From: an uncultured Muribaculaceae bacterium
GTDB taxonomy: Bacteria; Bacteroidota; Bacteroidia; Bacteroidales; Muribaculaceae
Reading direction: 5' to 3'
Assembly (NCBI GenBank): GCA_910578395.1
Contig: CAJTPZ010000007.1
Coordinates: forward strand, 1 to 64,000
DNA length: 64,000 bases
Below, piece after piece: positions 26,457 to 36,022 of the stretch. Numbering within the stretch: position 1 is the first letter of the stretch; every line of letters begins with the position of its first letter. The notes beneath the pieces are model-generated. The model saw only the letters and a list, made by a program, of their open reading frames with translations, had not been told where the DNA came from and made no database searches. Made by a program: the position numbers and the translations under genes.

Positions 26457-29400
26457 TCAGGTATTTTGGATTTGAGTCTGGGCCGGAGCCGGCTCAAGGA
26501 CGGCATTTTTTCCTTTTGGTTGTGTTTTCCAGTACGCGATAGGTATGAATGTCAGGATATACACCATTGTGATGATTGTACCCCAGAATATTACCGTACC
26601 CATCGGTTGCCATAGTCCGCTGTCGCTTATCACCATCGGCACTACCCCCATCGAAGCCGCCGAAGAGGTAAGGAAGATGGGGCGCATGCGCCGTTTGGCT
26701 GATGCCAGCGAGGCGTCACGTATGCTCATGCCTTCCGACTCTTGCAGATGTTCGGCATAATCGAGCATGATTATGGCGTTTCGCACAAGAATACCCATTA
26801 GACTTATAAGGCCGAGGGTGCAGGTGAGACTGAGCACCATGTTCTGGATCAGCAGGCCGATTGCCATGCCGGGAAGGCAGCACAGCAGACATCCGACCAG
26901 AAGTAGTGATATACCTACTTTCTTATAATGCATCAGGAGGATGAAAAAGATGATAGTAGCAGCCATGGCGAGTGCGGTAAGTATGTTGGGAAGAATCTCA
27001 AACGTCTGTTCCCATACTCCTCCGTATTCGATATTGTACCCGTCAGGCAGTTTGAAATCTTTTAGTTCGGATTTTACTGCCTTTGTAAGATCGATCGCAT
27101 TGTCACCGCGTGAGATCTCTGCCATTATCGAAACGGTAGGGATGCCGTTGCGGTGCGACATCTGCCCATAGGTCCACGACGGCTTTACTTTGGCAAACTG
27201 GCTCAGGGGCACATTCTCCGGACCAAGCAGAGGTATACGTTCGTTTGTAAGTTCCGATATGTCGCCGCGCGTGGCGTTTTTTGTCTTGGCGACGACCGGA
27301 ATCTCATAATCACCCTCCCAGACCGACGCTACCGGAATTCCGTCGCTGTATCTCATGGCAAGTGTGAGCTGGAGCAGAGTGTTGTTTAGGCCGAGGCGGT
27401 TCATGGCATCCTCGTCAGGGATGACTTTGGCGGTGAGTTGTGGAGCGTTGAGGCTGTTTCTTACAAGATGTAGTCCGGGAATATTACGCATTATGCCCGT
27501 GATGCTGTCGGCCAGATTTTGCAGAACGTTATAGTCGGTGCCGCTCACTCTCACATCTATGGGATCTGATGCTGTTTCATAACTGAGCTGTTTGAAGCGG
27601 ACTCTTGCGTCAGGAAAATAGTCCTGATAGCGGGCGGTGTATTCGTCGAGTACCTCTATTGTGGCTTCGCTGCTTTGGGTGTTGACTATGAACTGGGCAT
27701 AGTTGGGGCCGCCTACCTGGGGTGTATAGGTAGTCTGGAATCTCGGAGAACTGCATCCGTGGAATATAGCGACAGAAACTACCCTGTCATCTTTTTTCAG
27801 GATTGTTGCAAGCGAATCGGCTACCTGCGAAGTCCGTGCAAGAGGTGTGCCTGTAGGCAGATTGATTTCCACTGCAAACTGGTTGCGCTCGGCTACCGGC
27901 ATAAGTTGGATCGGGCGTGTAAACAATATGTAGCTTCCTGCGATCACGCTCAGAATGCCTGCGGCAAGTACAGTCTTCGGCCATTTGAAGCATAAGTCGA
28001 TCAGCTTGTCGTAGCCTTGTTGCAGGAGCATTAGGAATGTGACATGGCGCTTCTTGCCGCTGTCTGCTGCGGGAGTGTCTCCCTCGCTTTTTAAGACTCT
28101 TGCCGGATCGATTATCTTGTATTGCAGAAGTGGTACAAGCATTTCGGCCACAATAAGAGATATGAACAGGATAATGGTGATCGCCCAGGGAAAATCGAGC
28201 AGGAAGTCATGCATCATTCCTGTCATTGTCACGAGAAACGGGAAGAACGTTATGGATATGGCAAGTGTCGCTGAAATTATCGCTTTGAAAAATTCGGTGG
28301 CGCTTCGGAGTGTGGCTGTTTTGCGGTCGAGGCCCTGGCCAAGCAGACTGACATATTCGTCGATGATCACCACAGAGTTGTCGACGATCATTCCAAGTGA
28401 TACAATCAGACATGCCAGTGTGACGGTATTAAGCTCTATACCGAGCACATAGAAAAGTCCGAGGGAAATAAAAATTGTGATCGGAATGGTCGATGCCGCG
28501 ATCATGGCCACGCGGAATGGCAGAAGAATGATTATGGCTATAAGTACTCCGGCTATGGCGATAAGCAGTTCCGTCAGAAAGTTGACAACACTGTTGTTGA
28601 CATCGTAGGGCTGGTTGGTGATCTTGAAAAGCGTTATGTCGTCAGGCAATGTCTGTTCGAAGGCCGCGATATGCTTCTCCACCTCTTTGCCCATTTCCAC
28701 CACATTCTTGCCATCCTTTATTTCGATGGAGAGTACAAGCGACTTTTCGCCGTTGTTGGTAACAAAACTGGAGGGACGGGGGTACTCCTTTACCACATGC
28801 GCCACATCGCCGAGGGTTACTACATCGCCGTCGGGGAGCGTGAAAACGATCTGGTCACTCACTTCTTTTACGGAATTGAGTGCGCGGCTCACTGCTATAG
28901 GCGCTGTGTAGTCAGGCGTGCGCAATTCGCCTCCGGTAGTGGCAAATCCCTGTGAAGCGAGAGCCAGAGCTATGGTTTTCTCTCCGATACCGTAATTCGA
29001 CAGCTTTTCAGGGTCGATATATACGGCGATCTGTTCCATCTGTTGACCATATACTGTCATTTTGCCCACACTTTCTATGCTGCGTAGACGGTCTTGCAGA
29101 CCATCCATGTAGGACTTGAGTTCACGATAGGTTTTCTGATCGCTCGACATTGTCAGCAGTACGGCTGAAGTAGCGCCGAAGTCCGATATGACCTCCGTTC
29201 CGAGTACGCCCGGCGGGAGTTTAAGTTTCAGACCGGCAGTGCCGGCACGAAATTTATTCCAGAATTGGTCGGTATCTTTTACATTGTCGTCAAGTTGTAC
29301 GTAAATGATTACTTGCCCCGAGGTTGCGTCGCTTGTAGTCTTGATTTTATTTACTTCCTTGAAGCTGAAAACATAATCCTCCATGGGTTTCACAACCTCC

Positions 29401-29633
29401 TGTTCTATTTGTTCGGCGGTGGCACCGGGATAGGAGGCGGCAAAGACACCTTCGGTGACTGTATAGTTCGGAAACTCGTTTTTATCAATGACATCAAGCG
29501 AATATATGCCGAAAGCTACCAGACAGCATACCGCCAGTATTACAATAGAACTGTATTTGTAGCCCCAGGACACAATAGGCGCTACCTTGAATGGGGACTG
29601 GCTCTTGGCCGGTGCACGATTATCGTTTGCCAT
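26457..29633 (-). CDS. RND-family (AcrB-like) efflux pump, inner-membrane subunit
   Basis: A proton-driven exporter of 1058 residues in the inner membrane, the motor of a three-part pump. It has the standard RND layout: TM1 (IVILAVCCLVAFGIYSLDVI), first periplasmic loop, TM2-6 with TM4 acidic segment SLGMIVDNSVVIIDEYVSLL, second loop, and TM7-12 with GILVRNAIIMLDYAEHL. The sequence pattern is closer to the drug-type (HAE) pumps than to metal exporters. ATG at 29633 lies 8 bases after the adaptor stop and is preferred to TTG at 29645. Substrate is not known. Confidence 0.94.
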   Translation of the reverse strand: MANDNRAPAKSQSPFKVAPIVSWGYKYSSIVILAVCCLVAFGIYSLDVIDKNEFPNYTVTEGVFAASYPGATAEQIEQEVVKPMEDYVFSFKEVNKIKTTSDATSGQVIIYVQLDDNVKDTDQFWNKFRAGTAGLKLKLPPGVLGTEVISDFGATSAVLLTMSSDQKTYRELKSYMDGLQDRLRSIESVGKMTVYGQQMEQIAVYIDPEKLSNYGIGEKTIALALASQGFATTGGELRTPDYTAPIAVSRALNSVKEVSDQIVFTLPDGDVVTLGDVAHVVKEYPRPSSFVTNNGEKSLVLSIEIKDGKNVVEMGKEVEKHIAAFEQTLPDDITLFKITNQPYDVNNSVVNFLTELLIAIAGVLIAIIILLPFRVAMIAASTIPITIFISLGLFYVLGIELNTVTLACLIVSLGMIVDNSVVIIDEYVSLLGQGLDRKTATLRSATEFFKAIISATLAISITFFPFLVTMTGMMHDFLLDFPWAITIILFISLIVAEMLVPLLQYKIIDPARVLKSEGDTPAADSGKKRHVTFLMLLQQGYDKLIDLCFKWPKTVLAAGILSVIAGSYILFTRPIQLMPVAERNQFAVEINLPTGTPLARTSQVADSLATILKKDDRVVSVAIFHGCSSPRFQTTYTPQVGGPNYAQFIVNTQSSEATIEVLDEYTARYQDYFPDARVRFKQLSYETASDPIDVRVSGTDYNVLQNLADSITGIMRNIPGLHLVRNSLNAPQLTAKVIPDEDAMNRLGLNNTLLQLTLAMRYSDGIPVASVWEGDYEIPVVAKTKNATRGDISELTNERIPLLGPENVPLSQFAKVKPSWTYGQMSHRNGIPTVSIMAEISRGDNAIDLTKAVKSELKDFKLPDGYNIEYGGVWEQTFEILPNILTALAMAATIIFFILLMHYKKVGISLLLVGCLLCCLPGMAIGLLIQNMVLSLTCTLGLISLMGILVRNAIIMLDYAEHLQESEGMSIRDASLASAKRRMRPIFLTSSAASMGVVPMVISDSGLWQPMGTVIFWGTIITMVYILTFIPIAYWKTQPKGKNAVLEPAPAQTQIQNT

Positions 29634-29641
29634 GATGTGTG

Positions 29642-30673
29642 TCAATTGATGGATATGACTTTCATTCCCTCACTCACTTTCTGTTGGCCGGATACTATTA
29701 CGGAGTCTCCACGCGCCAGGCCTTCGGTAACCGTGACTCCATTGTCGGTCATGTCTCCGATAGAGATGGCACGCCGTTGGGCGATACCGTTTTCGATCAG
29801 CCATACGAAATTACTGTTGTCCTCGCTGAGAAGCACAGCATCCATCGGCAGAACGATAGAAGGCATGGAATCACTACCGGCTGTCTGGATCTTTACACGG
29901 CATATCATACCTGGAAGCAATGAGTCGGCGGGAACACGGCCTTCTATGGATAGTTTCACGGTGTAATTGCGTGTGAGAGGGTTGGCTGACACTCCTTTTT
30001 CGCTAACAGTCGAGCTATAGGTATGTCCGGCGCACTCTACTGTTCCTTTGTCCCCTACAGCGATTGAAGCTATTGAGTTCTCGGGTACAGAAACCGAAGC
30101 CTTTACGTCCGATGTCGTCATTATGTTTACTATAGGTTCAAATGGAGCTACGGTCTGTCCTTTGTCGGCGAATTTGGCCGAAACGACACCTGAGTATGGT
30201 GCCTTGAGCTTGGCGTCGGAAAGTGCTTTGCGGGCTATTGCTGTTGCTGAACGGGCCTGCTTTACGGCGCTTTGGACTTCCACCCACTTGATCTCGGCAA
30301 GAGCTTTCTGGTCATGAAGCATCTTCATGCGCCGGTATGCGTCATTGGCTTGTTCCTCTGCAGCAGCCGATATGTCATAGGCGTGTTGTAGCGATGTCGC
30401 GTCGAGTGTGGCTATTGTTTGTCCTTTGGATATTTTGTCTCCGACTTTTACATTCACATTATTGACTGTACCTGCAACCTGAAAACTCAAAGGCGTTTCC
30501 TCTCCGGCTTCAATTGTGCCGGGATAACCTGTGCCGTCAGTCAGTGATTCGTTTTGCGCCACACAGACGGTTTTTACTCTGACAGGCTCGGTTCTGGCGG
30601 TAGTGTTTTTGTGTTTGCATGAAGTGACAGTCAAAACCGCCATAATGGCTAAGGCCACATGTATTGTTTTCAT
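29642..30673 (-). CDS. RND efflux periplasmic adaptor (membrane-fusion) lipoprotein
   Basis: The periplasmic linker between the RND pump and the TolC channel, first gene of the operon. It carries a lipobox at VTSC (about residue 19; MKTIHVALAIMAVLTVTSC) and so is a lipoprotein like AcrA. The biotinyl-lipoyl-like half motif (PLSFQVAGTVNNVNVKVGDKISKGQTIATLDA), a helical hairpin (about 105-150), the second lipoyl half (KLKAPYSGVVSAKFADKGQTVAPFEPI) and a beta-barrel domain follow. 343 residues is normal. Its promoter lies in the 250-base gap shared with the divergent small gene. Confidence 0.92.
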   Translation of the reverse strand: MKTIHVALAIMAVLTVTSCKHKNTTARTEPVRVKTVCVAQNESLTDGTGYPGTIEAGEETPLSFQVAGTVNNVNVKVGDKISKGQTIATLDATSLQHAYDISAAAEEQANDAYRRMKMLHDQKALAEIKWVEVQSAVKQARSATAIARKALSDAKLKAPYSGVVSAKFADKGQTVAPFEPIVNIMTTSDVKASVSVPENSIASIAVGDKGTVECAGHTYSSTVSEKGVSANPLTRNYTVKLSIEGRVPADSLLPGMICRVKIQTAGSDSMPSIVLPMDAVLLSEDNSNFVWLIENGIAQRRAISIGDMTDNGVTVTEGLARGDSVIVSGQQKVSEGMKVISIN

Positions 30674-30922
30674 AGTCTGGAATGTGTGGGAAATAGGGAT
30701 CTGTCGTTGAAACAGTGTTACTTATAATTATATAATATTAACACGGGCTGCAATTATTGGTTCATTTTCGATAAAGGTAATTTCAATACCGATGTTGCTT
30801 TAAAAAGTATGGGTAAATCTGTTTTTAAGTTAAAAAACACTTGAATGTTAAACTTCCGGTTGCGGTCTGCGTCAAAAATACAGACGATACGAAACAACGT
30901 TTAAATAATAAATTCTCACATT
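30674..30922. other. Divergent regulatory gap between the efflux operon and the Spy-like gene
   Basis: It holds a minus-strand TAnnTTTG match at 30873-30880 (CAAAAATA on the plus strand), far from the adaptor start, and an AT-rich near-palindrome starting at 30821. No full plus-strand box was found for the small gene. I do not assign a regulator. Confidence 0.35.
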
Positions 30923-31270
30923 ATGAAAAAGCTCATTCTCCTCTCTCTTTCTATGGTGGCATTTGTAGGTATGGCTGCTCATGCAACAGGTGTAAACACT
31001 GGCGGTAATGAAAAGCGGGTTGGGCCGCGGCATGTCCGTGTGGTGAAATCCCGTGTCGCCGATCCGTTTGAGGGTATAGGTCTTTCCGAAATTCAGAAGG
31101 CACGGCTTCATGAGGTTTTTGGAGCGGTCAGAATGGCTCCGGCAGATTCTGGCTCAGCTCAGAAACTTATGACACAGATAAAAAAAGTACTTACTTCGGA
31201 GCAGTATATGCACTATCTTGAGAATGTGGCTTCTGGTGTTGCTTCACGTATGATTCTTGCTGGGCGGTAG
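30923..31270 (+). CDS. Small secreted Spy/CpxP-like protein (putative)
   Basis: A 115-residue protein with a clear signal peptide (MKKLILLSLSMVAFVGMAAHA). The mature part is basic at its start, then two helix-forming segments with LSEIQKARLHEVF and LTSEQYMHYLEN, which resemble the paired LTxxQ motifs of the Spy/CpxP family of periplasmic stress chaperones. The gene is divergent from an RND efflux operon, and Spy-like proteins are often induced with such pumps, which fits. The similarity is by eye, short and weak, so the family call is tentative. A terminator follows. Confidence 0.6.
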   Translation: MKKLILLSLSMVAFVGMAAHATGVNTGGNEKRVGPRHVRVVKSRVADPFEGIGLSEIQKARLHEVFGAVRMAPADSGSAQKLMTQIKKVLTSEQYMHYLENVASGVASRMILAGR

Positions 31271-31336
31271 CGATTTGTTTCTTAAGATGAATGAAAATAT
31301 ATTTCCATAGGAAAATATAAATTGGTTGAATGTAAG

Positions 31337-31372
31337 AACAGACCGACTCTGAAAATGAGTCGGTCTGTTTTT
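31337..31372. terminator. Terminator between the Spy-like gene and the GH99-like gene
   Basis: 13-bp stem (31337-31349 with 31357-31369; ACAGACCGACTC and its complement) with a 7-nt loop and a T run to 31372. A partly A/T-rich left flank makes it usable in both directions. Confidence 0.85.
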
Positions 31373-31391
31373 ATATTCTGTTTTATAAGTT

Positions 31392-32591
31392 TTATTTTTT
31401 GTCATATCGGCCGTTAAGCACATCGCTTACAGCCTCAAGATAGCCGTAACCGTTCAGTCGGTCAGGTAGCAGGTAGCTTCCTTCCACCCACTCGTTCCAG
31501 GCGTTGATCATTATGAATTTGGGTTGTTCGGGATGTCGGTCGGCATATTCTTTAGCCGCTTGCAGATACGTGGCGAATGACTGGGGTGTATTGTGGAAGC
31601 GGGTTACATCCGAAGCTCCTTTTGCAGGAAAGCGGGGAGTATCGTCCCAGCCGATCGATACTGTCGGATATACCGGAACATCGAATATTGAATCCCATTG
31701 TTCGCGTATGTCGATACCGTTTTGACCGTGCACCATATAATCGCAGTCGAAACCGCCCATGTTGTAGAATGCCTCACTGTCTATTCCGATCTTTTCGATT
31801 TTATCTTTCATTTTTGCGGCAGTGTCTTCGTTTAGCATCCAGCCTCCTCCATGTATTTCCTGAATATGTACACCGTTGAATCCTGCTTCACGTGCTTTTT
31901 CATCGAAATATTTTATTGCTTCACCCGCTTTGTCGAGGTCTCCGTCAAATCCGGCCACGAAGTTGTCGATGCTGAATATTCCGAATACGGGGCAACCGTC
32001 GATTTTCACGTAGTTGGGACGTGTGAAATACTGGTTTATGATTCGGTCGACTATGATGCGGTAGTTGTCCTCGTCGATCACCGGATCAAAAAGTATTGAC
32101 TCGTCATCGCCGTATTTATGGTAGTTCCAATAGTTTCTCTTTACAAAATGATTGGCCCACATCAGGTAGAAATTCATCTTCTCGTTGTTGGAGGCTTTAA
32201 GGAATCCATCGTTCACAGCTCCTTCGAGATACGGACCGTTCATAAACCAATACCAGTCATAGATGAAAGTATTGACTCCATATTTCAGTGCTGTGTCGAT
32301 CCAACGCTCCACCACGGCGGGATCATTGTCGTGCTCATATCCCCAAAGAGGTTGTTTGGGTTGTTGATGGCCTTCAAAGCGCGGATTGCCTTTTTTGATC
32401 ACTTCCCACTCTCCTTCTCCGTTGGGCCACAGGAATTTGTTGCCAAGTGAATCATCATGGCATGACGGCCATACGAAAGCCGCTACATAATATTCGCTGT
32501 TGTCGTTTGGAGCCGGTTTTTCACTGCTGCATGAGCCGGCGATAAAGGCCAGGGTAAATGCAAGTGCGGTGTAAATAAGATTTCTTTTCAT
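31392..32591 (-). CDS. GH99-like (WbsX-type) domain lipoprotein
   Basis: A 399-residue envelope lipoprotein (lipobox AGSC near residue 21) with a GH99-like TIM barrel of the WbsX family. The first barrel strands read YYVAAFVWPSCHDD and VNTFIYDWYWF. The end carries NAWNEWVEGSYLLPDRLNGYGYLEA, the family's most conserved block, with candidate catalytic Glu residues. GH99 enzymes are endo-alpha-mannosidases; the WbsX subgroup also occurs in polysaccharide biosynthesis loci, so enzymatic activity is inferred only. It has its own promoter and is flanked by terminators on both sides, but stands beside the GH92 mannosidase gene, suggesting mannose-containing glycans. Confidence 0.8.
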   Translation of the reverse strand: MKRNLIYTALAFTLAFIAGSCSSEKPAPNDNSEYYVAAFVWPSCHDDSLGNKFLWPNGEGEWEVIKKGNPRFEGHQQPKQPLWGYEHDNDPAVVERWIDTALKYGVNTFIYDWYWFMNGPYLEGAVNDGFLKASNNEKMNFYLMWANHFVKRNYWNYHKYGDDESILFDPVIDEDNYRIIVDRIINQYFTRPNYVKIDGCPVFGIFSIDNFVAGFDGDLDKAGEAIKYFDEKAREAGFNGVHIQEIHGGGWMLNEDTAAKMKDKIEKIGIDSEAFYNMGGFDCDYMVHGQNGIDIREQWDSIFDVPVYPTVSIGWDDTPRFPAKGASDVTRFHNTPQSFATYLQAAKEYADRHPEQPKFIMINAWNEWVEGSYLLPDRLNGYGYLEAVSDVLNGRYDKK

Positions 32592-32623
32592 GGTGATAGA
32601 TTGGTTGGATTATTGATTTGTTG

Positions 32624-32631
32624 CAAAGATA
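32624..32631 (-). promoter_or_regulatory. -7 box for the GH99-like gene
   Basis: Minus strand TATCTTTG is a perfect TAnnTTTG match, 33 bases before the ATG. Confidence 0.65.
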
Positions 32632-32684
32632 AGCAAAATTAGCGGCCAGGGTGATGCGAAAATGGCCACTTGACTCTTAAAAAC

Positions 32685-32725
32685 AACGAGACCGAAATCC
32701 TGAGTAAAGGTTCCGGTCTCGTTTT
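32685..32725. terminator. Terminator after the GH92 gene
   Basis: A 10-bp stem (32685-32694 with 32714-32723, AACGAGACCG) around a longer loop with a T run on the plus strand and an A run on the other side, which gives T residues for the leftward GH92 transcript. Confidence 0.7.
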
Positions 32726-32747
32726 ATTGCTGGTCAGTGGACTCCGG

Positions 32748-35108
32748 TCATGATTGTTTCACATACTTCTTTGTCTCGCCGGGTTTGCTTATCGATGGTG
32801 CCACTGCTTCGGCCGACGTTGCACGTGTTGTGTTGGGCTCGGTACTCATCACAAACTTGATATCGGCTCCGTTGCGCAGGTCTTCGTACGTGATATAGGA
32901 TTTGTCATACTCCTCACCGTTGAGATACATCTTGTCGACATAGACATTTTCCTTGCTCCAGTTCTCAGTGGTTACATTCACGTTTCTGCCGTTGCTCAGT
33001 TTCATGCTTACGGCCGGCATTGCCGGAGACCCTATGCTGTAGATGTTGCTCGAAGGTGCTGTCGGATAAAAGCCCATGCAGTTGAAGATATACCAGGCCG
33101 ACATTTGGCCGCAGTCGTCGTTGCCGCAGAGTGATCCGGGCTCGTTGCCGTAGAAACGGTCGATTACCTCTCTGACACGTGTTTGTGCCTTCCAGGGCTG
33201 ACGCAGGTAGTTGTAGAGGTATATTACCTGGTGACAAGGCTCGTTGCCGTGCCAGTAAGCTCCTATACGTCCCTGTATATCATGGGCTCCGGGTACGTCA
33301 TCGGGGATTTCGATCTCAAAGAGAGAATCGAGACGTGCCAGATACAGATCTTCGCCTACCTCATTGATATGACCTTGCACATCGTGAGGAACATACCATG
33401 TGTATTGCACAGTGAATCCTTCAGTTATATCACCCCAGCCGTGCACAGACCCCGGACCCTCATAGGCGATCGGGGAGAACGGTGTGCGCCAGTTGCCGTT
33501 GATGTCGCGGCCACGCATGAATTTCGTCTCCGGATCGACAAGATTCTGGTACGACATGGAGCGGTTGAGATACTTCTCGTAGTCCTCTGTCTTGCCCAGA
33601 TGCTTGGCTGCCTGTGCGATGCAATAATCGTCATAGGCATACTCAAGAGTCTTGGATACCGATTCTTTCTCTTTGTCGAGAGGCACCCAGCCGTTGGCGA
33701 TATATTCAGGCAGACAATCGTAGTTGCGGTTGTTGGCGGTTGTCACCATCGCCTCATAGGCACGCTCGGCGTCGATGCCGGGCACATCCTTGACTATCAT
33801 GTCGGCAAGCACCGAAACAGCGTGATAGCCTATCATGCACCAGTTCTCGTTGCCGTAGAACGACCATATCGGAAGCATCTTCTCTACACTGTGGTCATAG
33901 TGGTTGAGCATGCTGTGGGCTACATCGGAGTTCACTCCCTGCTGTACGAGGTTGAATAGCGGGTGAAGTGCGCGGTAAGTATCCCATAACGAGAATAGTG
34001 TCAGGTTGTGGCGGCCTGCCTCTATCTTGTCTATGTTCTGGTCGTTGCGGCGGAAACTGCCGTCAGCATCCTCAAACACATATGGGTTCAGGAATGCATG
34101 ATATACCGATGTGTAGAATGTCTCTTTCTGAGCCTGATCACCTTCGACATCAAAGATGGCGAGTTGGCGGTTCCACTCATCCACACCCTTCTGGTGTAGG
34201 TTCTCGAATGACTGTCCTTCAATCTCTTTCAGGTTGGCAAGAGCGCCGGCTGTGCTCACTGACGAAATCGCGGTCTTCACTTCGACCTGATCTCCTGCTT
34301 TCGACGGAAAGTAGAGAGCGAATTTCAGGTTCTTACCCCATGCCTCCTTGGAGCTTCGGAAACGCGAAGTGTTGTATATCACAGGTTTGTCGTTCTGATA
34401 GATCATCACACTGTCAAACGTCTGTGAGAATACTGCGGCGAAGTACACGTGGCGTTCAGGTGCCCATCCTTTCACGATCTTCGAGCCTGTGATGGTCGAG
34501 TCGTTCTCGATGCGTATGTTGGCCCATTCGCAAGAGCTTCGAAGCGTGTGGTTCAGATCGACAAGTACAAATGCGCTGTCGCTCTGAGGATAGGTGAAGC
34601 GAAGCATGCCGGCATGCATTCCCGAGGTCATCTCGGCACGTGTGCCATAGTCCAGAAGGTCAACTGCATAATAGTTTGCCGAGGCATCCTCCCGGTCATG
34701 GCTGTAACGTGAGCGATAGCCGGAGTCAGGATCCTCATGGGTGCCGGGATTGAGATTCAGCTTTCCGGTACCGGGCATAAACAGGAAATCACCGAGGTCT
34801 GGAATGCCTGTGCCGTTGAAGTGTGTCAGCGAGAATCCGAGAAGGGTCGGATGGTCATATTTGTAGCCGGATGCTGTGTCATAGTCGTCGGTGTCAGTGT
34901 CTGGACTGATCTGGATGCCGCCGAATGGTACCTGCGATCCGGGATAGGTGTTGCCGAAGCCCGATGTGCCTACCAGAGGTCTCACATATTGGGAAAGATC
35001 CTCTGTGTATGCTGTCTCATCAGAGTCTTGCTTCTGTTGGCATGATGCCAAAAGTAGCAGAGAGGCACTGATGACGGCTGAATGAGTTATTTTCATCATG
35101 AATGTCAT
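32748..35108 (-). CDS. GH92 alpha-mannosidase lipoprotein
   Basis: A calcium-dependent exo-alpha-mannosidase, acting on N-glycans or mannan. The signal peptide ends in LLLASC (about residue 22), so it is lipid-anchored. The N-terminal domain begins YVRPLVGTSGFGNTYPGSQVPFGGIQISPDT and continues SGYKYDHPTLLGFSLTHFNGTG, the GH92 signature. The (alpha/alpha)6 barrel has GNEPCHQVIYLYNYLRQPWKAQ and NDDCGQMSAWYIFNCMGFYP, also diagnostic. Length 786 is typical. The frame allows ATG at 35108, 35099 or 35096. It lies 22 bases after the second BSP gene, so the two BSP proteins and this enzyme are probably one operon. Confidence 0.94.
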   Translation of the reverse strand: MTFMMKITHSAVISASLLLLASCQQKQDSDETAYTEDLSQYVRPLVGTSGFGNTYPGSQVPFGGIQISPDTDTDDYDTASGYKYDHPTLLGFSLTHFNGTGIPDLGDFLFMPGTGKLNLNPGTHEDPDSGYRSRYSHDREDASANYYAVDLLDYGTRAEMTSGMHAGMLRFTYPQSDSAFVLVDLNHTLRSSCEWANIRIENDSTITGSKIVKGWAPERHVYFAAVFSQTFDSVMIYQNDKPVIYNTSRFRSSKEAWGKNLKFALYFPSKAGDQVEVKTAISSVSTAGALANLKEIEGQSFENLHQKGVDEWNRQLAIFDVEGDQAQKETFYTSVYHAFLNPYVFEDADGSFRRNDQNIDKIEAGRHNLTLFSLWDTYRALHPLFNLVQQGVNSDVAHSMLNHYDHSVEKMLPIWSFYGNENWCMIGYHAVSVLADMIVKDVPGIDAERAYEAMVTTANNRNYDCLPEYIANGWVPLDKEKESVSKTLEYAYDDYCIAQAAKHLGKTEDYEKYLNRSMSYQNLVDPETKFMRGRDINGNWRTPFSPIAYEGPGSVHGWGDITEGFTVQYTWYVPHDVQGHINEVGEDLYLARLDSLFEIEIPDDVPGAHDIQGRIGAYWHGNEPCHQVIYLYNYLRQPWKAQTRVREVIDRFYGNEPGSLCGNDDCGQMSAWYIFNCMGFYPTAPSSNIYSIGSPAMPAVSMKLSNGRNVNVTTENWSKENVYVDKMYLNGEEYDKSYITYEDLRNGADIKFVMSTEPNTTRATSAEAVAPSISKPGETKKYVKQS

Positions 35109-35130
35109 GGTTGATAGTCATTTATAGGCA

Positions 35131-35994
35131 TTATCTGTCACCGACCGCTTTCAGGTACTCGTCCCAGAGATTGCTCATCGTGATTTCAGGTTTGTCGCCG
35201 AGGATGAGTTTCATGGCAGCGTCAAACGACCACACTTCAAGCTCGTTGGCTGTGGCGTTGAACTTGCGTATGAAGTTCTCGTCCTTGTTGATCTGCATCC
35301 AGTAGAGGAAGTAACCTAAATAGCGGTAACCGTCCATCCAGTTGCCGCCACGCGGACGGTCATTGGATGCGAAGTCCTGTTCAAAACAGCCGTTTGCTAC
35401 ACGCACACCGTCGGCAGTACCTTCGATAAATGCCCAGAACACACCTCCGTCGCTATATGAGCCGCAACCTTTCGGCTCAAGTTGGTAGGCATGTGTAAGC
35501 TCATGGTAAAGTACACCACGGGTTTCATAGTCGACCTGCTCGATATCGTTGCCTTTATAGCTCTGTTCGATCCAGTCGGTACTGTAGTTGATCTGAATAA
35601 AACTGCCGCTGCCGCTCTTGTAGGATACTCCGTCGAAACTGTTTAAAATGTATTTGATTGTTTTGATCTTGGGAATATTCTCGTCTTCAGGAGAATAGTA
35701 GAGCGTCTGGAGCACCCGGAGCGCATTTTCCTGAATGTATTTCTCAGGTTGAGGCACAATCTTTTTATAGATCTGGGCCCCGGTGGTGCGTGGTGACTCG
35801 ATTTTGAAATCGACATCGCCGGGATAGTAACTTTTCCACTCTTCCGCTATAGGCAGAGGTGCCGGATAGTTGTGTTCGGGTGCGGGACCAGGTGTAGGGT
35901 CGGGGCCAGGATCCTCCGGTTTGCCGTCATCAGAAGAACATGCAGTGCAGCAAAGTGCTAATGCCGCAATGGCATGTATATATAATTTGTTCAT
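35131..35994 (-). CDS. BSP-family (basic secretory protein) metallopeptidase-like lipoprotein, copy 2
   Basis: A 287-residue secreted lipoprotein (lipobox CCTAC/SS near residue 20; a Pro/Gly/Asp-rich linker to about residue 50) of the plant basic-secretory-protein type, putative zinc peptidases. The zinc motif is HELTHAYQLEP at residues 164-174, followed by FIEGTADGVRVANGCFEQDF and SNDRPRGGNWMDGYRYLGYF, which are conserved in the family. It is a paralogue of the next gene upstream, 28 bases away, and is followed by GH92. Substrate is not known; role in digesting proteins bearing glycans is only a guess from context. Confidence 0.82.
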   Translation of the reverse strand: MNKLYIHAIAALALCCTACSSDDGKPEDPGPDPTPGPAPEHNYPAPLPIAEEWKSYYPGDVDFKIESPRTTGAQIYKKIVPQPEKYIQENALRVLQTLYYSPEDENIPKIKTIKYILNSFDGVSYKSGSGSFIQINYSTDWIEQSYKGNDIEQVDYETRGVLYHELTHAYQLEPKGCGSYSDGGVFWAFIEGTADGVRVANGCFEQDFASNDRPRGGNWMDGYRYLGYFLYWMQINKDENFIRKFNATANELEVWSFDAAMKLILGDKPEITMSNLWDEYLKAVGDR

Positions 35995-36022
35995 TATATG
36001 ACCGTTTTGTCTGTAGGCTTTA

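Noticed and set aside
29265..29966. 233-codon rightward ORF across the pump-adaptor junction
   Set aside because: It lies on the opposite strand of two conserved efflux genes, with no domain.
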